A stretch of 64,000 nt of DNA from an uncultured Pelagibacteraceae bacterium (GTDB lineage: Bacteria; Pseudomonadota; Alphaproteobacteria; Pelagibacterales; Pelagibacteraceae), in assembly GCA_902584995.1 (NCBI GenBank), contig CACICF010000003.1, positions 1 to 64,000 on the forward strand, in the 5' to 3' direction. The notes under the pieces are model-generated. The model searched no databases. It saw only the letters and a program-made list of their open reading frames with translations, and had not been told where the DNA came from. How positions within the stretch are numbered: position 1 is the first letter of the stretch; the number at the start of each line of letters is the position of its first letter. Shown here one piece after another: positions 43,066 to 52,933 of the stretch. Made by a program: the position numbers and the translations under genes.

Positions 43066-44256
43066 ATGCAAAGTTTTAAACTTAACGAAACTGATATTCT
43101 ATCCAATCAAGATTGGACGTTTCCGACTAATATTGCATATGGCCCAGGCAGATTGAAAGAAATAGGTGGTATATGTAATAATTTGGATATTAAAAACCCT
43201 TTGATCGTTACAGATAAAGGAAGCACAAAATTATCATTTATTGTAAATTTACAAAATTATTTAAAAAGTTCTGATGTAAAATCAGATCTATTTTTTGATA
43301 TATCTCCAAATCCAAGAGAAGATGAAGTTTCAAATGGTGTTAGTAAATTTAAAGATGGAAACCATGATGCTATAATTGCAATCGGTGGAGGCAGTGCCAT
43401 GGATGGAGGAAAATTAATTTGCCTCACAGCAAACAATGACGTTCCCTTAAGAGATTTTGAGTTTGAATTAACTCCGCCTATAATTAGCAAGGATAATCCA
43501 TTCCCAAAAATTATAACTATTCCAACAACTGCTGGAACTGGAGCTGAAACAGAAATTTCAGCTATGGTTACTTATTTAAAAGAAGGCATGAAATTTTGTA
43601 TGTGGCATCCAGATGTTAGACCTTCCTTAGCATTGTTAGATCCAGAACTAACTATTGGATTGCCAGCAAATTTAACGGCATGGACTGGCGCAGATGCTTT
43701 AATCCATGGTATAGAGGGTTATTGTGTTCCTGGTTTCAATCCAATGTGTGATGGTGCAGCGTTAGAGGGATTGTCATTAATATCAAAATCTTTAGTCACA
43801 GCTGTAGAAGATCCTAGCAATATAGTTGCAAGAGGTGGAATGCATGTTGGATCTTGTTTAGCAGGAATTTCTTTTTTAAAAGGTTTAGGATTAGTACATG
43901 CTATTGCTCATATGGTTGGAGCCGAATACAATACTCATCACGGACTAACGAATGCAATAATATTACCTGTAGTTTTAAAATATAATCTACCAGGTATGGA
44001 AGAAAAAGTTAAAAGAATGTCTGAAGCAATGCAATTTAAAGATCATTCTGTAGATGCATTTATATCAAACATTGAAAACATTCTTGATAGAATTAAAATT
44101 CCAAAAAGTTTAAGCGAAATTGGAGTCCCAGAGGATTGTGTTGATAGAATTGCTGAAAAATCAATGAAAGATCAAGCCTATGGACAAAATCCTAGAAAAG
44201 CAACTTTAGAAGAAATAAAGGAAATTACTCTAGCATCCATTAAAAAAGCTAGATAA
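43066..44256 (+). CDS. Iron-containing (group III) alcohol dehydrogenase
   Basis: A 396-residue NAD(P)-dependent alcohol dehydrogenase. GGGS (107-110) binds the cofactor, and Asp210, His214, His278 and His292 are the four metal ligands (GADALIHGIEGY and HAIAHMVGAEYNTHHG). Close relatives are 1,3-propanediol and lactaldehyde dehydrogenases. It is the first gene of a four-gene operon with an amidase, EamA transporter and homocysteine methyltransferase. The substrate is probably a small alcohol or aldehyde from the amidase substrate. Confidence 0.88.
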   Translation: MQSFKLNETDILSNQDWTFPTNIAYGPGRLKEIGGICNNLDIKNPLIVTDKGSTKLSFIVNLQNYLKSSDVKSDLFFDISPNPREDEVSNGVSKFKDGNHDAIIAIGGGSAMDGGKLICLTANNDVPLRDFEFELTPPIISKDNPFPKIITIPTTAGTGAETEISAMVTYLKEGMKFCMWHPDVRPSLALLDPELTIGLPANLTAWTGADALIHGIEGYCVPGFNPMCDGAALEGLSLISKSLVTAVEDPSNIVARGGMHVGSCLAGISFLKGLGLVHAIAHMVGAEYNTHHGLTNAIILPVVLKYNLPGMEEKVKRMSEAMQFKDHSVDAFISNIENILDRIKIPKSLSEIGVPEDCVDRIAEKSMKDQAYGQNPRKATLEEIKEITLASIKKAR

Positions 44257-44268
44257 TAGTAAATTCTC

Positions 44269-45687
44269 ATGCTTGAAAATAAATCAGTTAAAGAAATTAT
44301 TTCTTTAATTAAGAAAAAGGATGTTTCAGTAAAAGAAATAGTTGGCTTATATTTTGAAAGAATAAAAAAATTTAATTCATCTTTGAATGCTATTGTTTCA
44401 ATTAAGGATGAAGAAGAAATAATTAAAGAAGCTGAGATTAAGGACAAAAATTTTGACGAAAATAAGCCGTTATTTGGTTTACCTCTTGCCTCTAAAGATT
44501 TGCTAGATGTAGTTGGTTTTCCAACCACTTATGGTTTTCCCGGATATAAAGATTATTTTCCAAAAAAAAATTCTATAATTGTTGATCGTCAAATAGATGC
44601 CGGTGGAATAATAATTGGAAAAACAAATACTGCTGAATTAGGAGTGGGCGCTCATACAGCTAATAGATTATTTGGAATAACACCAAACATTTATGGAAAT
44701 AGTCAATCATCAGGTGGATCAAGTGGTGGAGCTGGTGTTGCAGTTGCAGCAAATTTACTACCATTTGCTGATGGTACAGATATGATGGGTTCTTGTAGAA
44801 CACCTGCTGCTTATGCAAATGTCTATGGTTTTAGACCAACACCAGGATTACTTCCCGATTATCGAACAAATGAAAAAAAGAAAAATCTTCCAGTTATTTC
44901 AACACCAGGATGTCTAGCCAGAACACCTGATGATATGTCTATTTTTTTAGATGTCATAGTTGGAGAACATAAAGAAGATCCAATTTCTTTTAGTTTATAT
45001 AATTCTTTTAGTGAGGTTAATTTTAGTGACCAGGAATTTTCAAAAATAAAAATTGGATGGTTATCTGATATGAATGGTAATTATCAACATGATCCTCAGA
45101 TAATTGAAATATGTAATAAACAACTTAACAATCTTGAAAAGCATAAAGTTATAATTGAAAACTTAAAACCAAAAATAGATGCTCATAAATTATGGAATTG
45201 CTGGGGAACGTTGAGAGCAAAAAGTATTTATGAGGATATTATTACAATGAATATAAAAGATATTAATGAGATGACTCCACAAGCGATATGGGAATACAAT
45301 AAAGGTATCAAACTTACAGATGAAGATGTAAAATCTGCTCTTAACTCAAGAATTGAATTATCAAATGATGTAAATAGTTTATTTGGTGATTTTGATTTTT
45401 TAGCTTTACCATCTCAACAATCATTTCCTTTTGATAAAAATTTAAGACACCCAGAAAAAATTAATGATAAATTAATGGATACTTATCATAGATGGATTGA
45501 AATACATATATTTGCTAGTCTTTTTTACTTACCATCAATTTCTTTACCTATTGGTTTTAATAAAGAGGGATTTCCAATAGGTATTCAAATTATAGCAAAA
45601 CAAAAAGAAGATTTAAAAGTGATATCTTTTGCAAAAAGATATGAAGAAATTTTTAATTTTTCTAAAATTAAACCAAAATTAAACTAA
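44269..45687 (+). CDS. Amidase signature family enzyme
   Basis: A 472-residue amidase. The Ser-cisSer-Lys triad is Lys76 (LPLASKDLLDV), a Ser of the SSGGSSGGAG loop (148-155) and the nucleophile Ser175 in MGSCRTPAAY. Usual substrates are amides, nitrile-derived amides and indole acetamide-like compounds; the family also has GatA, but the lack of GatB/GatC neighbours and the MGSCR sequence (GatA has GGSIR) make a catabolic amidase likelier. It follows the dehydrogenase by 12 bp and overlaps the EamA gene by one base. Confidence 0.85.
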   Translation: MLENKSVKEIISLIKKKDVSVKEIVGLYFERIKKFNSSLNAIVSIKDEEEIIKEAEIKDKNFDENKPLFGLPLASKDLLDVVGFPTTYGFPGYKDYFPKKNSIIVDRQIDAGGIIIGKTNTAELGVGAHTANRLFGITPNIYGNSQSSGGSSGGAGVAVAANLLPFADGTDMMGSCRTPAAYANVYGFRPTPGLLPDYRTNEKKKNLPVISTPGCLARTPDDMSIFLDVIVGEHKEDPISFSLYNSFSEVNFSDQEFSKIKIGWLSDMNGNYQHDPQIIEICNKQLNNLEKHKVIIENLKPKIDAHKLWNCWGTLRAKSIYEDIITMNIKDINEMTPQAIWEYNKGIKLTDEDVKSALNSRIELSNDVNSLFGDFDFLALPSQQSFPFDKNLRHPEKINDKLMDTYHRWIEIHIFASLFYLPSISLPIGFNKEGFPIGIQIIAKQKEDLKVISFAKRYEEIFNFSKIKPKLN

Positions 45688-46580
45688 TGGTCAGACACAA
45701 ACATCATTTTAAAATAGCTTTTGCATTAGCAATAGCTGCTGGATCATGGGGAGTTTATTGGCTACCTCAAAGAATTTTAGAAGATGGGGGACTTACCGGA
45801 GGTTGGGGAACAATTTCTCAAATGATGATCGGAATTTTATTACTTACACCCATCTCTTTGTGGAGAAAGTATAAAGGTCGTACATCTGGTTTAGAAATTC
45901 CTTTTGTTGGTTTTTTAACGGGCAGTGGTTTTATATGTTACGCATTAAGTTTCTTGCTTACAGATGTTGTACGAGCATTGATCATGTTTTACATGATACC
46001 TGTCTGGACGACTATTTTTGAAATATATTTTTTAAAAAAAAGACCAGGTTTAGAAAGAGTTTTAACTTTAAGCTTAGCACTTGGGGGTTTGTGGGTAGTT
46101 TTCAGTCAATCTAATATCATACCATTACCACAAAATGCAGGAGATTGGTTGGCATTACTAGGAGGTGTACTATTTGGGGCTGGGTTAGTGCGTTTAGAAA
46201 TTTCCAAAACAGACGGCGTCTTTCCGGTAATCTTTTCTTTCTTCGTTTATGGGACAATATTTAATATTTTTGCTGGCTTTATTTTAAAAGATTACTTAGG
46301 ACCGATGCCACCGATTGAGGCTTTTGTATCAATGTTTACTTTTTTAGTTCTTATTTCAGTATTTTATTTTATTCCTACCGGAGTAGTTATAATGTGGTCT
46401 CCATCTGTTTTAGGTGCAGGCCTTTGTGCAATATTATATTTAAGCGAAATAGTAGTTGGAGTTATATCGGCTGGTATTTTAACAGATGAAACATTTGGTT
46501 GGAGAGAAGTTGTTGGAAGTACAATGATTGTTGTAGGAGGAGTATTAGCTGTTGTTCTAGCGCCAAAAGAAGAAAAATAG
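45687..46580 (+). CDS. EamA/DMT superfamily transporter
   Basis: About ten helices in 297 residues. It begins with a charged MVRHKHHFK and the helix ALAIAAGSWGVYWLPQRIL; its helix SFLLTDVVRALIMFYMIPVW is distinctive and differs from the other EamA proteins here. It overlaps the amidase gene by one base and ends immediately before the methyltransferase gene, so it belongs to this operon. Confidence 0.82.
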   Translation: MVRHKHHFKIAFALAIAAGSWGVYWLPQRILEDGGLTGGWGTISQMMIGILLLTPISLWRKYKGRTSGLEIPFVGFLTGSGFICYALSFLLTDVVRALIMFYMIPVWTTIFEIYFLKKRPGLERVLTLSLALGGLWVVFSQSNIIPLPQNAGDWLALLGGVLFGAGLVRLEISKTDGVFPVIFSFFVYGTIFNIFAGFILKDYLGPMPPIEAFVSMFTFLVLISVFYFIPTGVVIMWSPSVLGAGLCAILYLSEIVVGVISAGILTDETFGWREVVGSTMIVVGGVLAVVLAPKEEK

Positions 46581-47570
46581 ATGCTCTTTAAAGAAAAGTT
46601 TAAATCAAATTCAAAAATATTCTTAGATGGTGGAAATGGGTCTGAGATTGCAAATTTAGGAGGTGAGATGACACCAGCTTTTTCTGCATTAGCAACAATC
46701 TCAGCGCCAGAAATTGTAAGACAAGTTCATGAAAATTTTATGGATGCAGGCTGTGATCTTATTACAGCAAACACTTTTAGCACCACAAGACACAATATGA
46801 ATAGTATTAATAGAGGTGATGAAACAAAAGAGTTTATTGTTAGATCTGTAGAAATAGCTAAGAAGGCAATTAAGAATAAAGGGAAAGAAAATATAATTGG
46901 AATAGCAGGCAGTATGTCGAATTTTTTCTCATTAAAGGAAAATGAATTTGTTCCAGATCCAAAGTACTTACCTTCATTTAGAGAGGAAGAGAGAAATTAT
47001 AAAGAGGCTGCTAAAATCTTAAAAGAAGAAGGAGTAGATGTTTTAATTCTAGAAATGATATTAGATATAGATCACTCAAAAATCTTACTTAACTCTGCAT
47101 TAGAAACTGGTTTACCTGTTTGGGTTGGATTAAGTTGCTGTATAAGCAAGTTCGATAATAACGTAATTGGAAGAAATTTTAGAGCTGAAAAAGAAAAATC
47201 ACTTATTTATGATGAAAGTATATACATAGAGCAACCAAAATTTATTCCTGATGATAAGATTGTTCTTTTAGATGATATTATGAAATCTCTAACAAATATG
47301 GGCGGAGATGTTTATGGTATTATGCATACTTGGCTTGTTGATGCCTTTGATGGATTGAAGGTGATTAAAAATAATTGGCAGGGTCCAATTATGTTTTATC
47401 CAGAAATACATAAGTTTGATACAAAAACACATAAGGCAATAGTGACCTACACAGAGGATGAATTTACTGATGAATGTGGAAAACTAATTGATGACCAAAT
47501 TCAAATTATTGGAGGATGTTGTGGTGTTACAGATAATCATCTTAAAAAATTAATTTCAAGGTATTCTTAA
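46581..47570 (+). CDS. Homocysteine S-methyltransferase family protein
   Basis: A 329-residue TIM-barrel methyltransferase that moves a methyl group onto homocysteine. FLDGGNGSEIANLGGEM opens the barrel; the zinc Cys are in GLSCC (near 186) and the C-terminal GGCCGV. The donor is not fixed by sequence: betaine, S-methylmethionine and others are used by family members. The amidase operon and the second methyltransferase 1.6 kb away suggest a role with methylated amines or sulfonium compounds. Its end converges with the beta-lactamase-type gene at 47579, with 8 bp between them. Confidence 0.85.
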   Translation: MLFKEKFKSNSKIFLDGGNGSEIANLGGEMTPAFSALATISAPEIVRQVHENFMDAGCDLITANTFSTTRHNMNSINRGDETKEFIVRSVEIAKKAIKNKGKENIIGIAGSMSNFFSLKENEFVPDPKYLPSFREEERNYKEAAKILKEEGVDVLILEMILDIDHSKILLNSALETGLPVWVGLSCCISKFDNNVIGRNFRAEKEKSLIYDESIYIEQPKFIPDDKIVLLDDIMKSLTNMGGDVYGIMHTWLVDAFDGLKVIKNNWQGPIMFYPEIHKFDTKTHKAIVTYTEDEFTDECGKLIDDQIQIIGGCCGVTDNHLKKLISRYS

Positions 47571-47578
47571 TTTAAATA

Positions 47579-48736
47579 TTAATTATTAACTAAATTTATC
47601 AACATATTAATCATATCAACTTTATAACTCTCTTTTGTTGCAGATTTTGTTTCCAATACTGAGAAAAATGCAGCAACTTTGCCAGTTTTAAAATTTGTTG
47701 CTAAAAACTGACCTCCATATCCAGAGTGTCCAATCATGTTGCCAGACACCATTGTTGAATTTGAGTAATACAAATATTTATTTTTTGATAATTCCATGTA
47801 TTTAGGTCCTAAATTTTTAATTGTTTTGTCAAAATAAGAAGATGATCCAACTTTTCTATTTCCAACCCCCATACCTTTTCTAGCAAAAAGCAAACCCATT
47901 CTTAAAAAATCCCTAGCAATTAAACAACCACCACCAGACATCCATGGCATCCCATATCTATCAGAAGCAATATATAAGCCTTCTTCAAAGCCAGCAGCTT
48001 CAACTGCAGACAATACCCAATCTCTTAAAGTTCTTCCACTTACCTTTTCTACAATTAATCCCACTACATCAGTATTCGCTGATTTATAAAATGCATATTC
48101 AGAACTATTTATTAAACTTTTGTTATTAATTTTTTTAATTGAATTTAAATATTCCTCTTGGCTTAAATGATTTTTTAAATTTTTTGGTAGTCTCCAACCT
48201 CCAACTGGCTCATGTAAAAATGAAGAAGAATATGCTTTAGTATAATCTTCGGTATAGGAATTTATAATATTCATATTTAAAACATCTTGTATTGTTGCTT
48301 CAGCGTAACCACTTCCAATTTTAGGCAAATAATGTGAAACTTTTTTATTCAAATCTATTGATTTATTTTTAACAAGTTCACCAACAAATAAGTTAATAAA
48401 CATTTTAGTTATTGACATTATCGTCTGCGGTTGATTTCTTTTGAAATCTTTAGCATATTTTTCAAATAATATATTTTGACCTTTGCCAACGATTAACGAG
48501 CAAAAAGATTTATTTTTGATCATTTTTTTAACCAATGGTATTTTACTAATTTTATTATTAAGTTTTGACTTTAGTCTTAATACTAGATCAGATCTTAAAT
48601 AAAGACTGTACCGATTTATTTTATGTAAATTTCTATAACCAAATCTTCTAGTTTTTGGAAGATTCCATAAAGCCTTATTATCTTTAATTGTTTCTAACTC
48701 AGGATTTTTAACAGAAGATAATTTTTTTATTTTCAA
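47579..48736 (-). CDS. Serine hydrolase, class C beta-lactamase fold
   Basis: A 385-residue protein of the beta-lactamase/esterase family. The catalytic Ser108-x-x-Lys111 is in MSITK, the Tyr motif is in YAFYKSANTDVV, and HSGYGGQF is the third (K/H-S/T-G) motif. No clear signal peptide is present, so a cytoplasmic esterase, amidase or lactonase is likelier than a cell-wall enzyme or antibiotic resistance. It overlaps msrA by four bases as the last gene of the operon. Confidence 0.8.
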   Translation of the reverse strand: MKIKKLSSVKNPELETIKDNKALWNLPKTRRFGYRNLHKINRYSLYLRSDLVLRLKSKLNNKISKIPLVKKMIKNKSFCSLIVGKGQNILFEKYAKDFKRNQPQTIMSITKMFINLFVGELVKNKSIDLNKKVSHYLPKIGSGYAEATIQDVLNMNIINSYTEDYTKAYSSSFLHEPVGGWRLPKNLKNHLSQEEYLNSIKKINNKSLINSSEYAFYKSANTDVVGLIVEKVSGRTLRDWVLSAVEAAGFEEGLYIASDRYGMPWMSGGGCLIARDFLRMGLLFARKGMGVGNRKVGSSSYFDKTIKNLGPKYMELSKNKYLYYSNSTMVSGNMIGHSGYGGQFLATNFKTGKVAAFFSVLETKSATKESYKVDMINMLINLVNN

Positions 48737-49185
48737 TATTTTAAAGATTTTTTTTGTTCGTATTTCTGGTGATATCCTTCTGCTTTACAATAATTTTTTT
48801 CCTTGGATATTTTTGTTGATACCTTACCATCCAATTTTTTATTAACTTCGTTTAACACCTTTTCAGCAATCCTTTTTTCTTCGTCAGTATTATAAAATAT
48901 TTCTGATCTATATTGAATTCCTACATAAGTACCTTGCCGATTTACTTGAGTAGAGTCGTGCAATTCAAAAAATAGGTTGACCATGTCCTCATATGATTTT
49001 TCTTTTTCATCATATTGAACTTTTACAACTTCAATATGACCAGTGTCACCCCCGCACACAGCTTTATAGGTTACATTAGGATCATCACCTCCACAGTAAC
49101 CACATTCAGTAGAGATTATACCGCTGATACCTTCGTACTTAGTTTCATCCCAGAAACAACCAATACCACCAATAAATGTTTTCAT
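48733..49185 (-). CDS. msrA: Peptide methionine sulfoxide reductase MsrA
   Basis: Reduces methionine-S-sulfoxide in proteins. The catalytic Cys10 is in GIGCFWDE; GYCGG, GGDTGHIEVVKVQYDE and a C-terminal YCKAEGYHQKY are the family motifs. The last has Cys two residues before the Glu, a likely resolving Cys, and Gly in place of the usual Asp of EDYHQ. At 150 residues it is somewhat short. It lies 18 bp after the methyltransferase gene. Confidence 0.88.
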   Translation of the reverse strand: MKTFIGGIGCFWDETKYEGISGIISTECGYCGGDDPNVTYKAVCGGDTGHIEVVKVQYDEKEKSYEDMVNLFFELHDSTQVNRQGTYVGIQYRSEIFYNTDEEKRIAEKVLNEVNKKLDGKVSTKISKEKNYCKAEGYHQKYEQKKSLKY

Positions 49186-49203
49186 TACTTTTTAATTTAT
49201 ACT

Positions 49204-50118
49204 TTAGTTTTTTAAAATTGAAATGGCTTTAATTTCATCAACTCCTATTCCACAACAGCCACCTATAATTTGAGCTCCATCTTTAATCCACGTTTTTACT
49301 TCATTCAAATAATCATCAGGAGTCATATCATCTATAAATCTCCAATGTGGTTTTTCATAATATCCTTTATTTGGATACGCTCCTATAACTCCATCAAAAT
49401 TTTCTCTTGCAGTTTTAATTGCCTTACCTGTGGTTTTAATATCAGAATGAGCTACTAAAATTGGACCGTTATGAATTTTTTTGAAATTATTTATAGATAT
49501 TTCAAAATTTTCATAAACATGAGTATCAGAGTCAATTGTGTCATTATATCCAAGCATTATTTGATTTTGATCATTCGTTACACATGATACTGACAACCAA
49601 ACTGGTATATTTATTTTTGTAGAACAGTTTAACATTGTTTCCACAATATCTGCCTGAGAAGACATAGCCTCTAAAATAATTAAATCTACTCCTTCACCTG
49701 ATAAAATCTTTAATTGTTCATCAAAGCCAGGTATCATTGCTTTTACTCCAAGTTTATAAAAATTACCAAAAGTTGAAACGCTTCCAGCAAGAGCAACATC
49801 TTTATTTAAATTTTTAATTGCTTCTTTTGCAACTTGAACACTTTTTCTATTAAAATCCTCAATCGAGTCTTCGTAACCATACTGTCTCATCGATATAGGT
49901 GTAGTACTATATGTATTGGTAGTTATTACATCAGCGCCCGCATTTATATAATCTTCATGAATTTTTCTTACTAATTCTGGATGATCTACTGAGCATTTTC
50001 CGCACCACATTTTTTCATCCATTTTAGCGCCATTCTTTTCTAATTCAGCGCCCATTCCACCATCTAAAATAATAGTTTTTTTATTTTCTAATTTTTCATG
50101 AATTGCTGAATAAGACAT
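49204..50118 (-). CDS. Homocysteine S-methyltransferase family protein
   Basis: A 304-residue barrel methyltransferase. ILDGGMGAELEKNG begins the barrel; zinc Cys are in SVSCVT and the C-terminal GGCCGI. It is a homologue of the enzyme at 46581-47570 and faces it across two genes. I chose ATG at 50118: it has an aagga ribosome site at 50127-50131 and leaves 4 bp after the VOC gene. An upstream start at 50214 would run 92 bp into the VOC gene in another frame with a non-family N-terminus. Confidence 0.85.
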   Translation of the reverse strand: MSYSAIHEKLENKKTIILDGGMGAELEKNGAKMDEKMWCGKCSVDHPELVRKIHEDYINAGADVITTNTYSTTPISMRQYGYEDSIEDFNRKSVQVAKEAIKNLNKDVALAGSVSTFGNFYKLGVKAMIPGFDEQLKILSGEGVDLIILEAMSSQADIVETMLNCSTKINIPVWLSVSCVTNDQNQIMLGYNDTIDSDTHVYENFEISINNFKKIHNGPILVAHSDIKTTGKAIKTARENFDGVIGAYPNKGYYEKPHWRFIDDMTPDDYLNEVKTWIKDGAQIIGGCCGIGVDEIKAISILKN

Positions 50119-50122
50119 AGTA

Positions 50123-50509
50123 TTATTCCTTGCTATTTGTAAAGGTGCAAATTTTATTTCCATCAAGATCACGAACGTAAGAATAATAAACTCCTGATCC
50201 CTCTGGTCTTTCACCTCCTGATCCTTCGCTAGTACCTCCAGCTTTTAGTCCTGTTTCGTGAAATCTATCAACAATAACTCTTGAAGATGTTATAAATGAT
50301 ATTTGTGTTCCATTTCCAAAAGTTGCTTCTTTTTTATTAAACGGTTTTGTGATGTAAAACTCTATTTCGTTTGTATCTTTCTTTCCATATGCAGCATAAT
50401 CATTCTCTACAGTTTCGTTTCTTGTTAGCCCAATAACTCCCAAAACTTCATCATAAAACTTAATGGCAGCATCTAAATTATTTGTACCCACCATTACATA
50501 ACCAATCAT
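50123..50509 (-). CDS. VOC superfamily protein (glyoxalase/dioxygenase fold)
   Basis: A 128-residue protein with two beta-alpha-beta-beta-beta units: MIGYVMVGTNNLDAAIKFYDEVL and later VDRFHETGLKAGG to YYSYVRDLDGNKICTF. The Asp-Gly-Asn turn and the first-strand pattern are typical of the vicinal oxygen chelate fold. Usual functions are glyoxalase I, dioxygenase or resistance protein; none can be selected. It lies between the aldehyde dehydrogenase (30 bp) and methyltransferase (4 bp). Confidence 0.85.
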   Translation of the reverse strand: MIGYVMVGTNNLDAAIKFYDEVLGVIGLTRNETVENDYAAYGKKDTNEIEFYITKPFNKKEATFGNGTQISFITSSRVIVDRFHETGLKAGGTSEGSGGERPEGSGVYYSYVRDLDGNKICTFTNSKE

Positions 50510-50539
50510 CTCAACCTCAATTATTTTGAATATAATTTT

Positions 50540-51970
50540 TTAATTCCAACCAGTAATTGCCTTAACCTCTAGGTATTCAGTAAAACCCCACAGTCCACCC
50601 TCTCGACCATTTCCTGATTGCTTAAATCCTCCAAAAGGTGCTCCAGTTTCGGCTCCTTGACCGTTGATATAGACTGTTCCTGCTCTTACTTTTCTTGCTA
50701 CTCTTTTTGCTTTTTCTTTATCTTCAGTTTGTAAATAGTTACCTAATCCGTAAGATGTATCATTTGTAATTTTTATTGCCTCTTCTTCTGTATCAAATGG
50801 AATAATTGAAAGTACTGGACCAAATATTTCTTCTCTAGCAATTTTCATATCGTTGTTGACATCTGTAAAAATCGTAGGTTTAACAAAATACCCCTTATTA
50901 AGACCATTTGGTAGATCGGGCCCGCCGGCAGCAAGAGTTGCACCTTCTTTAATTCCCTCATTAATAAGATTAATAACTTTATCATATTGAACTTTGGACA
51001 CTAAGGGTCCAATGTGATCGCCTTTTTTAGATGCCACGTCTACTTTAATTTTATTTGCTTCATCTACAGCTTCTTTTACTGCTCTATCATAAATTGATCT
51101 TTGAACTAGCATTCGTGTTGGAGCATCACAAGATTGTCCAGTGTTACTCATTATAGTTCTAACTCCATCCCTTACAGCATCCGGATAAGAGTCCTCAAAA
51201 ACTATATTTCCACCTTTACCGCCAAGTTCAAGCGTGACCTTCTTAATTGTGTCAGCTGCATTTTTCTGTATCAATTTTCCTGCTCTTGTAGATCCTGTAA
51301 ACGAGACCATATCAATATCTGGATGACCAGATATATGATTCCCAACTACTTCTCCGTTACCATTAACTAAATTGAACACACCTGGAGGAAATCCAGCCTC
51401 GTCAATTATTTCCGCAAACAAAACACCTGATACTGGAGCCACTTCTGATGGTTTTAAAATCATTGTGCAACCTGCTGCAAGCGCTGGTATAACTTTTAGT
51501 ACTATTTGGTTCATTGGATAATTCCATGGCGTTATTAATCCGCAAACTCCAATTGGCTCATATCTAATTTGATTGTTTGATTTTGGATCAAACTGATGTT
51601 CAAAATTAAAATCTTTTAAAATATCTATTACATTTTTAGATATATCTGCCCCCATTTTAGTATGTATCTCTGATGCAAAATCTAATGGCGCACCCATTTC
51701 CATTGATTGTGCTTCAACCATTTCATCCCATCTTCTATTATAAATTTCACAAAATTTTTCTAATAATTTTACTCTCTCTTCTTTCGAGGTTTCTCTCCAG
51801 GTTTCAAATGCCGCTTTAGCAGCACTTACAGCTTTATCTGTATCTTCAATTGATCCTAAAGATATTACAGCAAAAGCCTCCTCGGTTGATGGATCAATTA
51901 CATCAAAATCATTAGGTTTAACCGGTGCAACCCATTTTCCGTTTATATAAAAATTTTTCTTTTCAATCAT
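50540..51970 (-). CDS. NAD(P)-dependent aldehyde dehydrogenase
   Basis: A 476-residue aldehyde dehydrogenase with Asn150 (TPWNYPM), Glu248 (LELGGKGG) and the nucleophile Cys281 (NTGQSCDAPT). It is a second subfamily, distinct from the enzyme at 17183-18664, closer to broad-specificity aldehyde dehydrogenases. It follows the hydroxyacid dehydrogenase by 21 bp, so an aldehyde from the alcohol or hydroxyacid substrate of that operon is its likely substrate. Betaine aldehyde is possible if the choline oxidase of this island is active. Confidence 0.88.
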   Translation of the reverse strand: MIEKKNFYINGKWVAPVKPNDFDVIDPSTEEAFAVISLGSIEDTDKAVSAAKAAFETWRETSKEERVKLLEKFCEIYNRRWDEMVEAQSMEMGAPLDFASEIHTKMGADISKNVIDILKDFNFEHQFDPKSNNQIRYEPIGVCGLITPWNYPMNQIVLKVIPALAAGCTMILKPSEVAPVSGVLFAEIIDEAGFPPGVFNLVNGNGEVVGNHISGHPDIDMVSFTGSTRAGKLIQKNAADTIKKVTLELGGKGGNIVFEDSYPDAVRDGVRTIMSNTGQSCDAPTRMLVQRSIYDRAVKEAVDEANKIKVDVASKKGDHIGPLVSKVQYDKVINLINEGIKEGATLAAGGPDLPNGLNKGYFVKPTIFTDVNNDMKIAREEIFGPVLSIIPFDTEEEAIKITNDTSYGLGNYLQTEDKEKAKRVARKVRAGTVYINGQGAETGAPFGGFKQSGNGREGGLWGFTEYLEVKAITGWN

Positions 51971-51991
51971 AAATGTACTTTAACACAGAAT

Positions 51992-52933
51992 TTAAATTTC
52001 ATAACCTTTTTCTTCAGGCTCGTTATCTGTCAACTCCTCAGGAAACCCTTCAGCTCTAAAATCAATTTTATTTAGATCTTCCATTCTTTTTACAATCATT
52101 GATGACCAAGCTCTTGAGCCATATTTTTTTTGGCCATCTTTAAATATTTCAACTATTTTAGGAGAAATTTCCAAAGGTGCATTTAATTTTTTTGCGAGTT
52201 CATCAAATAGACCCGTATCTTTTAAAACAAGGTCCATCGTAAAATTTATATTATAAGAGCCATTTAAAATAACTTGGCTCTCAGTTTCATGAACAAATGA
52301 ATTTCCTGATGACACAGCAATTCCTTTATAAGCTTTCGTAAGATCTAGGTTTGATTTTTTGGCTACTGTCCATGCCTCCCCAAGAGCAACCAAATGTGTG
52401 GAAGCTAAATAATTTGTAATTACTTTAAGAACAGACGCTGTGCCCAATTCTCCTGTATGTAATATTTTACGCCCCATTACTGTTAAAGCAGGCAAAATAT
52501 TTTCAAATGCATCCCTGTCTCCACCAACAAAAATTGCTATATTTCCTGAGGCAGCTCTATGGCATCCTCCACTTACTGGACCATCTAAAGGTATTGCTTT
52601 TTTTTCAATTACTTTTTTACCAATTCTTTTTACCTCTGATTCATCAGTGGTACTCATTTCCAACCATATTTTATTTTCAGAAAGACCCTCTAATATTCCG
52701 TTTTGACCTTCCATCACCTCAGCACAAATTTCAGGAGAAGGAAGGCAGGTTATTATTAAATCAACTTCCTGCGCTAGCTCTTTATTAGAGTTTGCTATTT
52801 TAGCACCCAAAGCTTCAAATTGTTTTGTTAAATTTTTATCTAAATCTCTAACTGTTAAATTAAATTTATTCCTCAATAAACTCCCAGCTAGTTTTCCTCC
52901 GACATTTCCCAAGCCAATAAATCCTATCTTCAT
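51992..52933 (-). CDS. Beta-hydroxyacid dehydrogenase family oxidoreductase
   Basis: A 313-residue 3-hydroxyisobutyrate dehydrogenase-like enzyme. The Rossmann motif is GLGNVGGKLAG (7-17), the substrate loop GPVSGG is at 118-123, and the catalytic Lys170 and Asn174 (KVITN) are present. Members oxidise 3-hydroxyisobutyrate, tartronate semialdehyde, glyoxylate or 4-hydroxybutyrate-type substrates. It overlaps the EamA gene by one base and precedes the aldehyde dehydrogenase. Confidence 0.88.
   Translation of the reverse strand: MKIGFIGLGNVGGKLAGSLLRNKFNLTVRDLDKNLTKQFEALGAKIANSNKELAQEVDLIITCLPSPEICAEVMEGQNGILEGLSENKIWLEMSTTDESEVKRIGKKVIEKKAIPLDGPVSGGCHRAASGNIAIFVGGDRDAFENILPALTVMGRKILHTGELGTASVLKVITNYLASTHLVALGEAWTVAKKSNLDLTKAYKGIAVSSGNSFVHETESQVILNGSYNINFTMDLVLKDTGLFDELAKKLNAPLEISPKIVEIFKDGQKKYGSRAWSSMIVKRMEDLNKIDFRAEGFPEELTDNEPEEKGYEI

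Noticed and set aside
47579-48736. Antibiotic-resistance beta-lactamase
   Set aside because: No signal peptide for periplasmic location and a metabolic operon context; a general serine hydrolase is more cautious.
46575-50122. SAM-V or other SAM riboswitch before the homocysteine methyltransferase genes
   Set aside because: Neither gene has a leader: one starts directly after the previous stop, the other 4 bp after it.
50119-50214. 32-residue N-terminal extension of the methyltransferase
   Set aside because: It overlaps the VOC gene in another frame, has no family similarity, and the ATG at 50118 has a good ribosome site and 4 bp spacing.
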